Source: Melieria omissa
Taxonomy: Eukaryota; Arthropoda; Insecta; Diptera; Ulidiidae
Assembly (NCBI GenBank): GCA_963971225.1
Contig: OZ020268.1
Coordinates: forward strand, 60,263,900 to 60,327,899
DNA: 64,000 nt
Direction of reading: 5' to 3'
Part shown: positions 22,760 to 33,197 of the stretch, one piece after another
Layout: every line of letters begins with the position of its first letter
How positions within the stretch are numbered: the stretch's first letter is position 1
Made by a program: the position numbers and the translations under genes
Notes under the pieces: model-generated
What the model was told of the DNA's origin: nothing
The model's database searches: none
The model's input: only the letters and a program-made list of their open reading frames with translations

Positions 22760-23270
22760 TCAGTCGTTGTTTTGAACAAGTTTCGGCTCTTGAGTTAACA
22801 CCTCTCTCAAGTTATTGTTGGAAGATTTATTCGTCCAAGTTTGTTCTTCACGATTTCTTGACCTTTGGTATACTTCCACCTCGCTGGCTTCTGGTAAGCT
22901 CATACCTAGAAGCGAAGCAAATTCTCCGCCTACGTAGTCAATGCCAGCCAAAATATTGGCGCCAACCCGATTTACTTTACATCGAAATCGCTGCAACAGC
23001 GGCAACTTTTTCTGAGAAAAAGAATTCTTAAATAAAAATGTTTTCCTTTTGTTTATTCTTCTATCCACATACCTCCTCGATTGTGGCTTCTGAGCCCATG
23101 TCCGGTTGGTCTAAGTCAACATCACTGTCCGAAGGTTCCTCTATTGTCCCATCACTGAAGTAGAGAACACGACGATGACGTTCTAACTCAATGGTTGATA
23201 TGCTATCCACCTCAGTGCGGTCATCTACGGATAACGACGTACGGCTGGAACGCAATTTGTCGTTGGACAT
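22760..23270 (-). CDS. FAM177-family protein
   Basis: Two exons on the minus strand, 23270-23073 and 23011-22760, spliced across a 61-bp GT-AG intron, give 149 residues. The first exon ends in an acidic segment after RRVLYFSDGTIEEPSDSD, and the second carries LLQRFRCKVNRVGANILAG followed by DYVGGEFASLLGM. Both blocks match the FAM177 family (VLYFSDG and the D-x-GE-x-AS-x-G block). The function of the family is not well established. No transmembrane segment is obvious; the middle is helical and basic. An alternative product could use a different acceptor upstream of 23011, but this one preserves the frame and family alignment. Confidence 0.88.
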
Positions 23271-23808
23271 GTTTAATGTGTAAGGCGCGGTTCAACCTTT
23301 TTTATTAGTGACGGTCACAGGAATGACTAATTTTTTGTGCGTTGCCGACGCTTGGCTCAGCTGTGAATGTGAATGCATCGAAATTATTAAATGTCTTATT
23401 AACATTTAATGTAATCCGAGCCTATACTAGTCCTGCCTGTTGTACCAACCTGTGCATTCGTCCCTCGTTGCTCAACGGCATTTTCACAATCAATAACAGC
23501 CAGTACGCTCGAAAAGGAGCTTCACCAAAACAGGTAATTAACTTAGGCAGTGACAATGAAATATAATAAAAAAAAGTAAACACGGAGGCCAGTGGTGATG
23601 GCAAATACAATTCAAAACAATCGATATTGCGGTGGGATACTATCGACAATTGAATGTACTGTGAGGCGGCGCTGAAATTAATGCCGTGCTTCATCTGGCT
23701 TTCATTAGATGTTTTTAATGAAAATACGTTGAATTTTCATTATTTTAATTTTCAGCGACTAATAGCACAATCGAATGCGTACCACCGACAGTACGCGTCG
23801 CCCTATTT
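23271..23808 (+). other. Possible degenerate or unrecognised small gene; low support
   Basis: Upstream of the FAM177 start, an open frame at about 23342-23526 ends in SPKQ immediately before a GTAATT donor-like site. After a TTTTCAG acceptor at 23749-23755 a frame continues as LIAQSNAYHRQYASPYLTI before a stop at about 23818. There is no in-frame ATG in the first piece, and I do not recognise the protein. It could be a mitochondrial-type small protein with its start in another exon, a pseudogene, or chance. Confidence 0.2.
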
Positions 23809-23937
23809 GACAATCTAGTGCGGGCCACTGGCGATACGCGTCGTCCGATGAGACAATCTAGTGCGGGCCACTGGTGGTACACGCCGCCCGATGAGACAGT
23901 CTAGCGCGGGCTACCGGTGGCCCGCAAATTTGGCTGA
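23809..23937. repeat. Minisatellite, three 43-bp units
   Basis: Units begin at 23809, 23852 and 23895 with GACAATCTAGTGCGGGCCAC or close variants (third: GACAGTCTAGCGCGGGCTAC). Each contains a TACGCG/TACACG motif. A partial, more divergent unit precedes the first. The block is clearly GC-richer than the surrounding DNA. Confidence 0.9.
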
Positions 23938-24258
23938 ACGCGATTATTTTTGTATCATCACTAAGCGAATGTCATGCAAAAATAAACAAAAAAATGAATT
24001 GTAGCGCGAAAAGGTTTGTCTAATTTGGATGTAAAACGATGTAGTTTAGACTTTCTTGCATTCTTAGAAGAAGTGAAAAGCTTTAAAACATTTAGAAAAT
24101 CGTCTTCGATATCCGTTTCTAAATTTTTGTTAAAAATTTCCCTCATTTTCATCCAAATTTCACTAATTTTTATCCAAATTTTACGAAACAGTCTCGTTTG
24201 CAAAACAATAACAAAGAGAAAATGTGAAACGTAAAAATTAACATCGTATTCAAGTTAT

Positions 24259-24864
24259 ATGGCGTTCAAACTGACGACTTAAACGTGTTTAATGTGCTTA
24301 AACAAGTTAAATGAACAAAAACAGTTCGAAAACCTGTTCATTCACATGCAATTGTTGTTGGAAATTAAACGTGTTAAACCATTTAACATGTTTTGAAACG
24401 AGTTTAACGCAAGGTTGCATCCGAAAGCTTTCTATGAAAAAGCTTTTTTGTCAACTGAATACAGCGCACACCCTAAACACAAACCAGAAAAAACATCCCT
24501 ACAGATTCAGCTGTCAATTTATCACAACAAAACCAAACAAACATTGAAAATGTGAAAATTTTGAAATATATAAAAATTATCGTGTTGCTCGCACTGCTTT
24601 CATTCCATTCATCGCCTTTTTGTGGCATGTGAATACAAGGCGTCTAATATTGAATGAAGTTGAGTACGATGCCGTGGTTTATGAAATATGCGCCAATATT
24701 TCGCTCGAATTATGCTCCCAGCACATCAGTTTACAAAAATATTTGTTTGTTGTGTGTAAACAAACTGCTGTCAAATTAAACTTCATTGAGCAGTCTGGAA
24801 GGTTGTGTTCAACAAAAAGCTCTTTTTACCTAAACTAGTTTAAATGAGTCAGTTTGAACGCCAT
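24259..24864. mobile_element. MITE with 17-bp perfect terminal inverted repeats
   Basis: ATGGCGTTCAAACTGAC at 24259-24275 is exactly inverted at 24848-24864. Outward the similarity extends through AT/TA bases, so the exact target duplication is unclear. The 606-bp interior has several GTTTAAAC-like palindromic motifs and no transposase ORF. Superfamily not determined. Confidence 0.8.
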
Positions 24865-24903
24865 ATTAATCTCTATATGTAAACGGGCAACGAGGTTAAC
24901 TTA

Positions 24904-25394
24904 GAGCCTATTTACACGAAGGCTTTTTCCCCCTGCGTTTTTTTCAACTCTCTTTTGGAGTTGCTGCGTAAATCTTCATGCATTTACATGAAGACTTTTT
25001 ACTTGCAACTTTGCTTGACTTTTTGGACGTTTAAGCGGCCAATCTTCTTTCATTCACATTTTCGCGTAGTTTTTGATATTCTCATTATTAAAAGAAAAAT
25101 GGATTTAAACAAAGAAGAAATTATTGAAAATATTTTAGAAGTCACTGAAATGGCTATTAACTGCTCAAATTTAAATAATAGGGAAGATGTAAATATAATT
25201 GTTAGCAAAGCGTCCGGCCGGTTTGAAATTTGAAGAAAAGTGCGAAAAAGAGCATAGCAAATGTCAAAAAAACCCCTGGAATTCGCTGACCGTGCGTGTT
25301 TGCCTACCCCGCTGACTTCTCACCACTTCTAGCCAACAAACTCGTCACGCATGACTTTTAACGCAGGGGGCAAAGCCCTCGTGTAAATAGGCTC
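24904..25394. mobile_element. MITE with TTA target duplication (PIF/Harbinger-like)
   Basis: GAGCCTATTTACACGA at 24904 is mirrored at 25379-25394; with mismatches the pairing extends about 35 bp (CCCCCTGCGTT on both arms). TTA flanks both ends (24901-24903 and 25395-25397). The interior has a 44-codon frame from 25099 (MDLNKEEIIENILEVTEMAI) that could be a remnant of an accessory DNA-binding protein, but this is not secure. Confidence 0.82.
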
Positions 25395-25644
25395 TTAATC
25401 TCGATGAGTTAATCTCGCTGTGTAAACGCAGTATTAGTGAAATACCAATTCTGAGCTCTTGACACGTTAAAGCCACATTGAACAAGGTACTAACACAGTT
25501 GACTGTCAATACTTTTGACAATAAACCGACCCAAAGCACGAAGAACTGTGTTGTTTTCTTTGTTGTAGTGTTGCTACTACCTTGTTCGATGTGCATTGAC
25601 ATTTAACAACACTACCAAAAAGGTTGCAGTCATTCGAATGAAAG

Positions 25645-25885
25645 CAAGGTGTATTAATAAGGTGATGGCACTACGATTCACATGTATTTTGTTAGTGCTT
25701 TTGGGCATCCTCGTTGTCAAACTCAAATCAAAACACAAGCAACACAAAAACAATGTTACCAATTTTTGACAATGAGAATGCCCATTCGCGAAAAATCAAA
25801 AGAAAATCAAAAGGAATCAAAAGAGAATCAGATGAAAAAAGTTTAATCAGCCGTGTTGCCACCACTACCTTATTAATGCACCTTG
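25645..25885. mobile_element. Short MITE, 241 bp
   Basis: CAAGGTGTATTAATAAGGT at 25645 pairs with the inverted right end (CAAGGTGCATTAATAAGGT on the minus strand, ending at 25885). One mismatch occurs in 19 bases. No ORF. Target duplication not obvious. Confidence 0.75.
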
Positions 25886-26213
25886 ACTGAAAGAATACAA
25901 GATTACGACATCCGAGTAGAGTCCGACCGATACCAAATTTTTTGGCCGATGCCGATGCCGATTAATCGGCATCGGCCAATTCTCAGCCGATGCCGATTAA
26001 TCGGTCAAAAGGCCGAAAATCGGCCGATGCCGATGCCGATTCCATAGAAAAAAAAACACGAATGAATTCAATCAAAAACACTGCTTATTTTATAAAACTT
26101 TACATATATAGTACATTTCATCACATTCATCACAAATTAACAAACAAAAACGAGAAAATAAACAACTAAAAACTAAATAAAATTACAAGAAAATTCAGAA
26201 TTTAAATACATTA

Positions 26214-28851
26214 GTTAAATAATATTCAAGCAACAGTAATCGAAATCGAAGATCAATGTGGAGCAATAACCATTTCATCAATATATTGCCCGCCTAAATA
26301 TAACAATGACAAAACAAATTACTTCAACTTCCTTCGGACACTTGGGAAGCGATACATAGCTGGTGGTGACTTTAATGCTAAAAACATAATGTGGGGATCT
26401 AGATTGACTAACAATAAAGGACGAAACCTACTGGATGCCATCAAAGAAAATAAAAGCCGGTTCATAAGTAGTGGACAACCAACGTATTGGCCTTCTGACC
26501 CAGTTAAAATTCCAGACTTACTTGACTTTTACATTACTCGCAACATCGAGCCAGACTGCATGACAATTGAATCTTGCTTCGATTTATCTTCCGACCACTC
26601 CCCCGTTATACTGACATATTTAAGCCAGCCACTTCGTCTATCACAACAATTCCTACCATATAACCTTAAAACTGATTGGCAGTCTTTTAGAGAATTAATC
26701 GACCGTAATCTTATGATGAATGTCCGCTTAAAGTTTAAAAAAGATGTCGACTCATCTATCGCATATTTCAATGACATAGTAATCAAAGCTGCAAGTGCGT
26801 CAACCCCAACACTCGGACCAAAACGCTTTATGCAAAATCTTAGTAATAACATTCTTAACAAAATAAAGCAGAAGAGACGGCTCCGCAAACAATGGCAGAG
26901 GTCCAGACACCCACTAGACAAAGCTAAGCTTAATGACATAACGAAGGAAGTTAATATGATGTTAAAAAAGGACAAGGAAGATAGACTCAGCAATTATTTG
27001 ACGAATTTAGAGCCCAGTATGTCAACACATTACTCACTGTGGAGAGCAACGAAAAACCTAAACAACGCTATACCTCATCAACCACCCATCAAAACTCCAA
27101 GCGGAATTTGGGCCAGAAGTAACACACAAAAAGCTGACATCCTTGCACAACACTTTGAAAGAACGTTTTCAAATCCACTTGACCAACAAAAAATAATATT
27201 ACCAACAACGCGAGAAATACAAAACAAACCCATACCTAAAATGACAACTGATGAGATTCGACGAAAAATTATGACACTTAAAAGTAAAAAATCACCTGGC
27301 TTTGACTTAATATCCGGCAAAGTTTTAAAGGAATTACCAAACGCAGCCTATGTGTATATTAGAAACATTTTCAATGCAATATCACGGTTAAAATATTTTC
27401 CTGTGGTTTGGAAAGTGGCTAAGATTATCGCGCTGGTGAAGCCGGGGAAAACCCCAACCCAGACAACATCATATCGACCTCTAAGCTTGCTACCAACATT
27501 ATCAAAAGTATACGAAAAACTTCTCATTGAACGAATTGACCCCATCTTGACTCAGAAAAACATAATTCCAACACACCAATTTGGATTCAGGCGCAAACAC
27601 TCAACGACTCAGCAAATTCACAGAGTTGTCAATAAGATATACAAAGACATTGATGACAAAAAATACTGTGCGGCAGTGTATCTGGACGTCGCAAAAGCGT
27701 TTGACAGTGTATGGCACAAAGGTCTACTCCACAAGCTAAAATCCTTTCTGCCACTTGACTTTTATGACTTATTGCAAAGCTACTTAGAAAATAGACATTT
27801 CTTTGTGAAATTTCAAGATGCTGACTCAGAAATGCGCACTATGAGTGCTGGTGTTCCTCAAGGCAGTGTATTAGGTCCTCTTCTATACTTAATTTATACT
27901 GCGGACGTACCTGTTCCTTCTTTTGACGACAGCATGATTGCAACATTTGCCGACGACACAGTTTTGCTTTCATCTAGCAAGCAACTTATAACAGCTGAAC
28001 GAAACCTTCAAACCATAATAAATGACACAGTGAGATGGTTCAAGACCTGGGGTATCCAGATAAATGCTGAAAAAACAGTAGAAGTCATCTACACCAACAG
28101 ATCTTTTAACCAGCACCTGCTTAAAATAGACGATTGCACAATTCAAATTGACAATAAGGCAAAATACCTGGGTATGACAATTGATGCAAAACTTACATGG
28201 CGTGAACATATTAAGAAAAAAAAGAATGAGATTAACAACAAGTTCCGACAACTGCAATGGCTTCTAGGCAAACAATCAAACTTATCCCTAAGCAACAAAT
28301 TACTGATATACAACACTGTCATTGCTCCTATCTGGAGATATGGTATTCAGATATGGGGTACGGCATGCAAAACAAACGTTGACATTGTACAGCGTACGCA
28401 ATCAAAAATAATACGAAAAATAGTAGACGCTCCTTGGTACATCACAAACGACTCTTTGCATCGGGACCTTTCAATCAGCACAGTTGAAGAAACAATAAAA
28501 AAACTCAGCACGAAACATATTATTGACATGAAAAATCACGGCAACGTCGAAATACAGCATATACCCCTGATCGAAGAAAGGCGAATCCGAAGGCTTAAAC
28601 GACTTACAACTTCTGACTTACCATCTAGACATTTTTAATGAAATATGTACTGTAAACTGTCTGTATGTATTGTAAACTGAGATTTAACTTATTGTTATAC
28701 GCTAGTGTTTTGTTAAATTCGTAAATGTATGTATATTCTGATATTGATCTAAGTACATAAATTATTTCCAAATAATGTTAGAATATTACGAGATGCCTTT
28801 TATTAGGCAGGTGTAATAAAAATGGAAGTTTAAAAAAAAAAAAAAAAAAAA
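26214..28851 (+). mobile_element. 5'-truncated Jockey-clade LINE
   Basis: Begins abruptly inside ORF2 and ends in a run of about 23 A. A 10-bp direct repeat, AAATACATTA, at 26204-26213 and 28852-28861 is the likely target duplication, overlapping the A tail. 5' truncation with a poly(A) tail is the standard outcome of target-primed reverse transcription. Confidence 0.9.
26215..28638 (+). CDS. Jockey ORF2 protein: partial endonuclease plus complete reverse transcriptase
   Basis: The frame is open without a stop from 26215 to the TAA at 28638, about 807 codons, but has no native start because the element is truncated. The N-terminal part keeps the last third of the APE-type endonuclease (AGGDFNAKN, then SSDHSPV). 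The reverse transcriptase follows: SYRPLSLLPTLSKVYEKL, FGFRRKHSTTQQ, LDVAKAFDSVWHKGL, AGVPQGSVLGPLL and the catalytic TFADDTVLL. The C-terminus ends DLPSRHF. The open RT frame indicates that insertion is recent. Without the 5' half it cannot retrotranspose by itself. Confidence 0.9.
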   Translation, partial: LNNIQATVIEIEDQCGAITISSIYCPPKYNNDKTNYFNFLRTLGKRYIAGGDFNAKNIMWGSRLTNNKGRNLLDAIKENKSRFISSGQPTYWPSDPVKIPDLLDFYITRNIEPDCMTIESCFDLSSDHSPVILTYLSQPLRLSQQFLPYNLKTDWQSFRELIDRNLMMNVRLKFKKDVDSSIAYFNDIVIKAASASTPTLGPKRFMQNLSNNILNKIKQKRRLRKQWQRSRHPLDKAKLNDITKEVNMMLKKDKEDRLSNYLTNLEPSMSTHYSLWRATKNLNNAIPHQPPIKTPSGIWARSNTQKADILAQHFERTFSNPLDQQKIILPTTREIQNKPIPKMTTDEIRRKIMTLKSKKSPGFDLISGKVLKELPNAAYVYIRNIFNAISRLKYFPVVWKVAKIIALVKPGKTPTQTTSYRPLSLLPTLSKVYEKLLIERIDPILTQKNIIPTHQFGFRRKHSTTQQIHRVVNKIYKDIDDKKYCAAVYLDVAKAFDSVWHKGLLHKLKSFLPLDFYDLLQSYLENRHFFVKFQDADSEMRTMSAGVPQGSVLGPLLYLIYTADVPVPSFDDSMIATFADDTVLLSSSKQLITAERNLQTIINDTVRWFKTWGIQINAEKTVEVIYTNRSFNQHLLKIDDCTIQIDNKAKYLGMTIDAKLTWREHIKKKKNEINNKFRQLQWLLGKQSNLSLSNKLLIYNTVIAPIWRYGIQIWGTACKTNVDIVQRTQSKIIRKIVDAPWYITNDSLHRDLSISTVEETIKKLSTKHIIDMKNHGNVEIQHIPLIEERRIRRLKRLTTSDLPSRHF

Positions 28852-28861
28852 AAATACATTA

Positions 28862-29838
28862 AATTTATAACACATAAAATAAATATTTCATGAAAATTGC
28901 TCATTCTATTTGGCACAAGGAATTAACAAAAGACCCAATAGCCAATATTGCTGAACAAGGTGTTGATGTAGCAAAAATAGATTAAAAATATCTGTAAAAT
29001 ATTGTCCCCTTAAGTGTTTGTCATAAAATCCAAACAAATCTAAGGAGAAACCCCCTAATCAGGCAACACTGGTTTGTAACGTATAATAAAAATGTAATAA
29101 ATATACAAAGCGAGATATGAAAAAGAAAGACAGTGCGATTCAGCTGCAAATAAAAACAAACAAGAAATAAAAGCAGGAAAATCTACCAAAAAAAACCGAT
29201 GTGGCATCGGCCAAAAAAAGCCGATGTGGCATCGGCCAAAAAAGGCCGAAGCCGATGCCGATTCTTTTTTTTTTGGCCGATGCCGATACTAGCCGATGCC
29301 GATACCAATTTTATTGGCCGATACTAGCCGATGCCGATGCCGATGCCGATTAATCGGTCGGACTCTACATCCGAGTGCTGAAGTCACGCGTGCCCATTGC
29401 TAGAGTTACCTTAAAAAAATTTTAGTTCTATATGTAGTCAATTATCGTAATATATGGTCAATTAAATCTGTTCTGATACCAAATTGTTTGATAAGTATTA
29501 TAATCTATGCAAATTCTTTGAAGTTAAGTCCAATTTCACACAGAACAAGAACTTTTTGCACCTAGTTAGAAAATTAAAATAAAAAATAAAAAATAAACGA
29601 CTTTCAATTTCAAAAAATGTCACTCGGTAGCTCTATTTAGAAACGATTTGAACAGCAAATTTCTATTGGCCGACGGTTTCTTTCGAATTTCTCGCGAGTT
29701 TTAGTGAATATTATTATTTTACCCTCAAAAAGTGATTTTTGCCCAAAAAACGTAAGTATTGAAGTGCATTTCCTGTACAAATTTGGCGTGAAAACGTGTT
29801 TTTTTTGCCCGAAATAGAAAACAAGAATTTCTGTCAAA
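28862..29838. other. Right arm of the hAT-like element, then intergenic DNA
   Basis: To 29367 this is the distal arm of the hAT-like element. 29376-29838 is AT-rich with no recognised gene or repeat. Confidence 0.5.
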
Positions 29839-30017
29839 ATGCGTTGTGCAGTGGGCAAATGTGCGCAAAACAACAGGAACTTAAGTGAGTATCTCTAATT
29901 TTGAAAATGTTGTATTGCATCACATAGAATAAATATTAACAAAACACATATTTTCTAGGTTGCAAGGAAGTGCATTACTTAACGTTCCCAAAGAACTTAA
30001 ACAACACCGCAAACTAA
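29839..30017 (+). pseudogene. THAP zinc-finger N-terminal fragment
   Basis: The ATG at 29839 starts MRCAVGKCAQNNRNL. A GT donor at 29885 and TTTTCTAG acceptor ending at 29958 splice to SCKEVHYLTFPKNLNNTAN and a stop at 30015-30017. The C-x4-C spacing followed by a TFPKN block is the beginning of a THAP (C2CH) domain, but the downstream Trp and the C-x2-H pair are missing. It is a truncated copy of a THAP gene or of a P-element-like transposase. Confidence 0.5.
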
Positions 30018-30877
30018 TTCCCAATCGAAAACGATATCTACCCGGGAGTCAGCCGCCATGCTCAGCGACTTGAGCACGCGACCCACAGCAGCCCAGCGGA
30101 ACAAAGCAGCGACCAAGCTGGTCGAGCTGGCCAAAATAATGGCTTTATGGAATGCGTCTAGTCCCAAACAGCAATCGCAATCTACTGGCGCACGAATGCA
30201 GCGTCGTGAACCAAGCCAACTGCAGAGATACTGCGTTTAAAAATGCATTGAGGGATAACAGCATCTCAAAGTGGCAAACGCGAGGACGCGTTCAGCGAGT
30301 TATGCACAGCGACAAAGCCGAGGTTATGCACAAACTCCGTGCAGATGCAACCTAAGGCGTAAGTGGTAAGCGAATGAACGAAGACTGAACCGGGACAACG
30401 GACTAGAACGGCTAACAGTTAGACAAACCAACTTGAAGAAAATCGGTCGTACCAGAGAGGGTAAATCAGATCTGACAAAGATGGTTTTAGTGTGGTTAAA
30501 GTCCCACACTGACGGGGTTTTGGCTTTTGATGCTTTCCATCTCTAAAAAAACAAAAAAAAAACAAAGCCAAGGGAGTCGCAGTTAAAACGCTTGCAAGCA
30601 CAAATGCGCCTACAGCACCAACCACCACTAACACAATAACGCACTGAAGCACTAGCCAGTGGTCACCATACCAGCGAAGAGTGCGTACGCCATCATTGCA
30701 ATAGTGCAAGACATTTTTTTACTTAATATAAAAATATAATAAATATAAACAAAATATAAATATAAAAAACAACAATTTCATGAACTTTAATTTTTTGTAT
30801 GCTGTTCGTCCCACTGTTCCTACAAAAAATTTGACATGTTGGCATAATTTCAGTGACGTCATGAGTGCCGCTGTCAA
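30018..30877. other. Intergenic; short unrecognised frames
   Basis: A 60-codon plus-strand frame at 30058-30240 starts with a real ATG (MLSDLSTRPTAAQRNKAATK) but resembles no family I know. The A-tract at about 30545-30565 after CTTTCCATCTC looks like retroposon tail sequence. No repeat boundaries could be placed. Confidence 0.4.
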
Positions 30878-32540
30878 ATTAGGTCTGTTTGGCCAGATTT
30901 CCAGTAAAAATTATTCAGTAAAAAATATCAAGAGAGTAAGCGAGCTTACGCTCCCAAATATGAAACTATCCAAAAAAGTGAACAAACAGCAATTTGTAAG
31001 AATTTGCAAGTTTTAACCAGGGTGCGGAGAACGATCAAAATACGATCTTTCTCACGAATAATCGCAACCAAAAACTGCGTGCTTCTAATTTCTCGCGAGC
31101 GATAAAGTTGCGCTGCGAGCAAAAGCATTTACGATCTCTCACGAGAAATATAAATGTTCGGAAAAATCGCGAATGAGAAAATGTCGCTGCAAGCGTCGTC
31201 AGTTCGATCTCTCGCGATCGTTCGTTTGTTGCGAGCGCTTGTTGTAAAACTCAATCAGTAACTCGTATTGTGAAGATTGAATCTTTGAACGATCGCGATC
31301 GTTCGTCTGGGCAGTTTGCTAGTATACTCGGCTGCTACTGACTGAAGTTTATTTCCTAAAGGAAACTTATGTATAGAAGTTTGTAGATTTTAAAGACCTT
31401 TTGTTAGGAAAATTATAACAAAAAAATAGAAAACTTTGTGTTATGTTTGTATATGGTCTCGTAGTGCCTTTTAATGTTTCCTTATAATTTAAATATAATT
31501 ATATATATAATAATATAAATATAATTATTATATCCAAAATGCACTTTGAAAAATCTGTGTCTTTATTATATGTAACAAGTTTCGTCTTGTCAATATTTCA
31601 CACTTTGCCCATATTGATATAAAAAAAGCAAACGCACAAGAAAATAATTTCACAAATCGTCCTTCGTCCGTATGTATCGCAAAATAGACTAAATTCAATG
31701 ATTGTTTGCAGCCACGCTCTACCGACGAACCTTACAAAAATTCGTTCGCGATCGATCAAACATTCGCTCGCGAACGATCGATCAAACATTCGCTCGCGAA
31801 CGATCGAAAATTCGATCTTCTCATATTAGCTCGTTTTGCGATTGTATTTTATCGCGAGAAATACTTGAGCAAACGAGCGGTTGCGAATGATTTTCTGCAT
31901 CAGCGTTCTTCCCACGACCGATCGCTTTCGTACACTCGTTCGTTTGAAATGTGTATACATAAACTCGCTGCATACGATCTCTCACGAACGAATACGTAGG
32001 CAATGCATTCGCAACCGCTCGTTTGCTCAAGCATTTCTCGCGATAAAATACAATCGCAAAACGAGCTAATATGAGAAGATCGAATTTTCGATCGTTCGCG
32101 AGCGAGTTTTTCCGCACCCTGGTTTTAACTCTTGGTTACACCACTGGGACTTGGCTCACTCACACTACACAGTAAAAAGGGTGTAAACAGGACGGTTAAA
32201 CAACGAAACAGCTGATCTAAAAGTTTCATTTTATGTTTGAAGTGGTAGGGGAAATTAAGTTAAATCAGACTTTTAATGCAAAATGCAAGTAGTTCGTTGC
32301 GCTCAATCTGCACTTCTTCCCTTTGAGCTTCAGCGGGTAAAGCTGAGCAAGACGGGTCAGCAGACTTGCGAACGCACAATTTCTTTGCTGTTTCCATTTG
32401 CCTCCAAATGTTTTCAAAATTTATGTTTCTTTGCAGTCGATCATATGGCAGCCAGTCATATGTTCTTCTTGTTCTTTTTCTTACTGGCAAAAAGTAACTG
32501 GACAAAATTTCTCCAGTAAAAACTTGCAAGCTCTCACGAA
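30878..32540. repeat. Tandem duplication, copy A (split by a hAT-like MITE)
   Basis: Starting ATTAGGTCTGTTTGGCCAG, about 560 bp of this copy (30878-31017 plus 32130-32540, excluding one 8-bp duplication) is repeated at 32650-33196. Shared landmarks include GTGAACAAACAGCAATTTG, CAGCTGATCTAAAAGTTTC and TTTCTCCAGTAAAAACTTGC. Divergence is moderate, with many single-base differences, so the duplication is not recent. The unit might itself be a repeat element; its class is unknown. Confidence 0.85.
31018..32121. mobile_element. hAT-like MITE with long internal palindrome
   Basis: Terminal repeats CAGGGTGCGGA (31018) and TCCGCACCCTG (to 32121) are flanked by an exact 8-bp duplication, GTTTTAAC, at 31010-31017 and 32122-32129. 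The uninterrupted site is preserved in the second duplication copy. Near-perfect complementary arms of about 100 bp at roughly 31798-31890 and 32004-32106 are separated by about 115 bp. CGATCG/TCGCGA motifs are abundant. No ORF of the transposase type. Confidence 0.9.
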
Positions 32541-32649
32541 ATGAACTGTCACTTTACGCTCTCAGTTTCTCTCTCGTTACTGGAGATTTGGCGTCAACAA
32601 ACAGGATCCAGTAAAAATGTGTACAAATTTGTACAAATTCGTACAAATT

Positions 32650-33196
32650 ATTAGGTCTGTTTGGCCAGATTTCCAGTAAAAATTATCCAGTAAAAAATAT
32701 CAGGAGAGTAAGCCAGCTTACGCTCCCTAAAATCAAACTATCCAAAAAAGTGAACAAACAGCAATTTGTAAGAATTTGCAAGTTTTAACTCTTGGTTACA
32801 CCAGTGGTACTTCGCACACCCACAATACACAGTAAAAAGGGTATAAACAGGAGGGTTAACGAAAGCAACAGCTGATCTAAAAGTTTCATTTGAGGCTTGA
32901 AGCGGTAGGGAAAATTCAGTTTAATCATACATTTAATGCAAAAGGCAAACAGTTCGTTGCGCTCAATCTGCGATTCTTTCCTTTCAGCTTCAGCGGATTA
33001 AGCTGAGCAAGACGGTTGTGGGTCAGCAGACTTGCGAACGCACAAGTTCTTTGCAGGTTCCATTTGCCTCCAAAAGTTTGCAAAAATTATTTCGAGCATA
33101 TGTCCGCCAGTCATATGTTTTTCTTGTTCTTCTTCTTACTGGCTAAAAGTTACTGAACAAAATTTCTCCAGTAAAAACTTGCAAGTTCTCACGAAA
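32650..33196. repeat. Tandem duplication, copy B (empty site preserved)
   Basis: Matches copy A across its whole length. At about 32790 it reads GCAAGTTTTAACTCTTGG with a single GTTTTAAC, exactly the pre-insertion state of the hAT target in copy A. It ends where the next MITE begins. Confidence 0.88.
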
Positions 33197-33197
33197 C

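Larger units (their letters stand above)
25917..29367. mobile_element. hAT-like non-autonomous element rich in CCGATG repeats, split by a Jockey insertion
   Basis: The ends TAGAGTCCGACCGAT (25917) and ATCGGTCGGACTCTA (to 29367) are perfect inverted repeats with an exact 8-bp duplication, CATCCGAG, at 25909-25916 and 29368-29375. An 8-bp duplication with TA-starting ends points to the hAT superfamily. Both ends carry arrays of GCCGATGCCGAT and its complement, giving self-complementary arms. Subtracting the Jockey element leaves about 0.8 kb without an ORF. Confidence 0.88.

Noticed and set aside
29190..29360. CCGATG satellite or CRISPR-like array
   Set aside because: Repeats lie within the arms of a hAT-like element with defined ends; no spacers and a eukaryotic context.
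30419..30709. 96-codon hydrophobic frame on the minus strand
   Set aside because: No recognisable similarity; it spans an A-tract and non-coding sequence.
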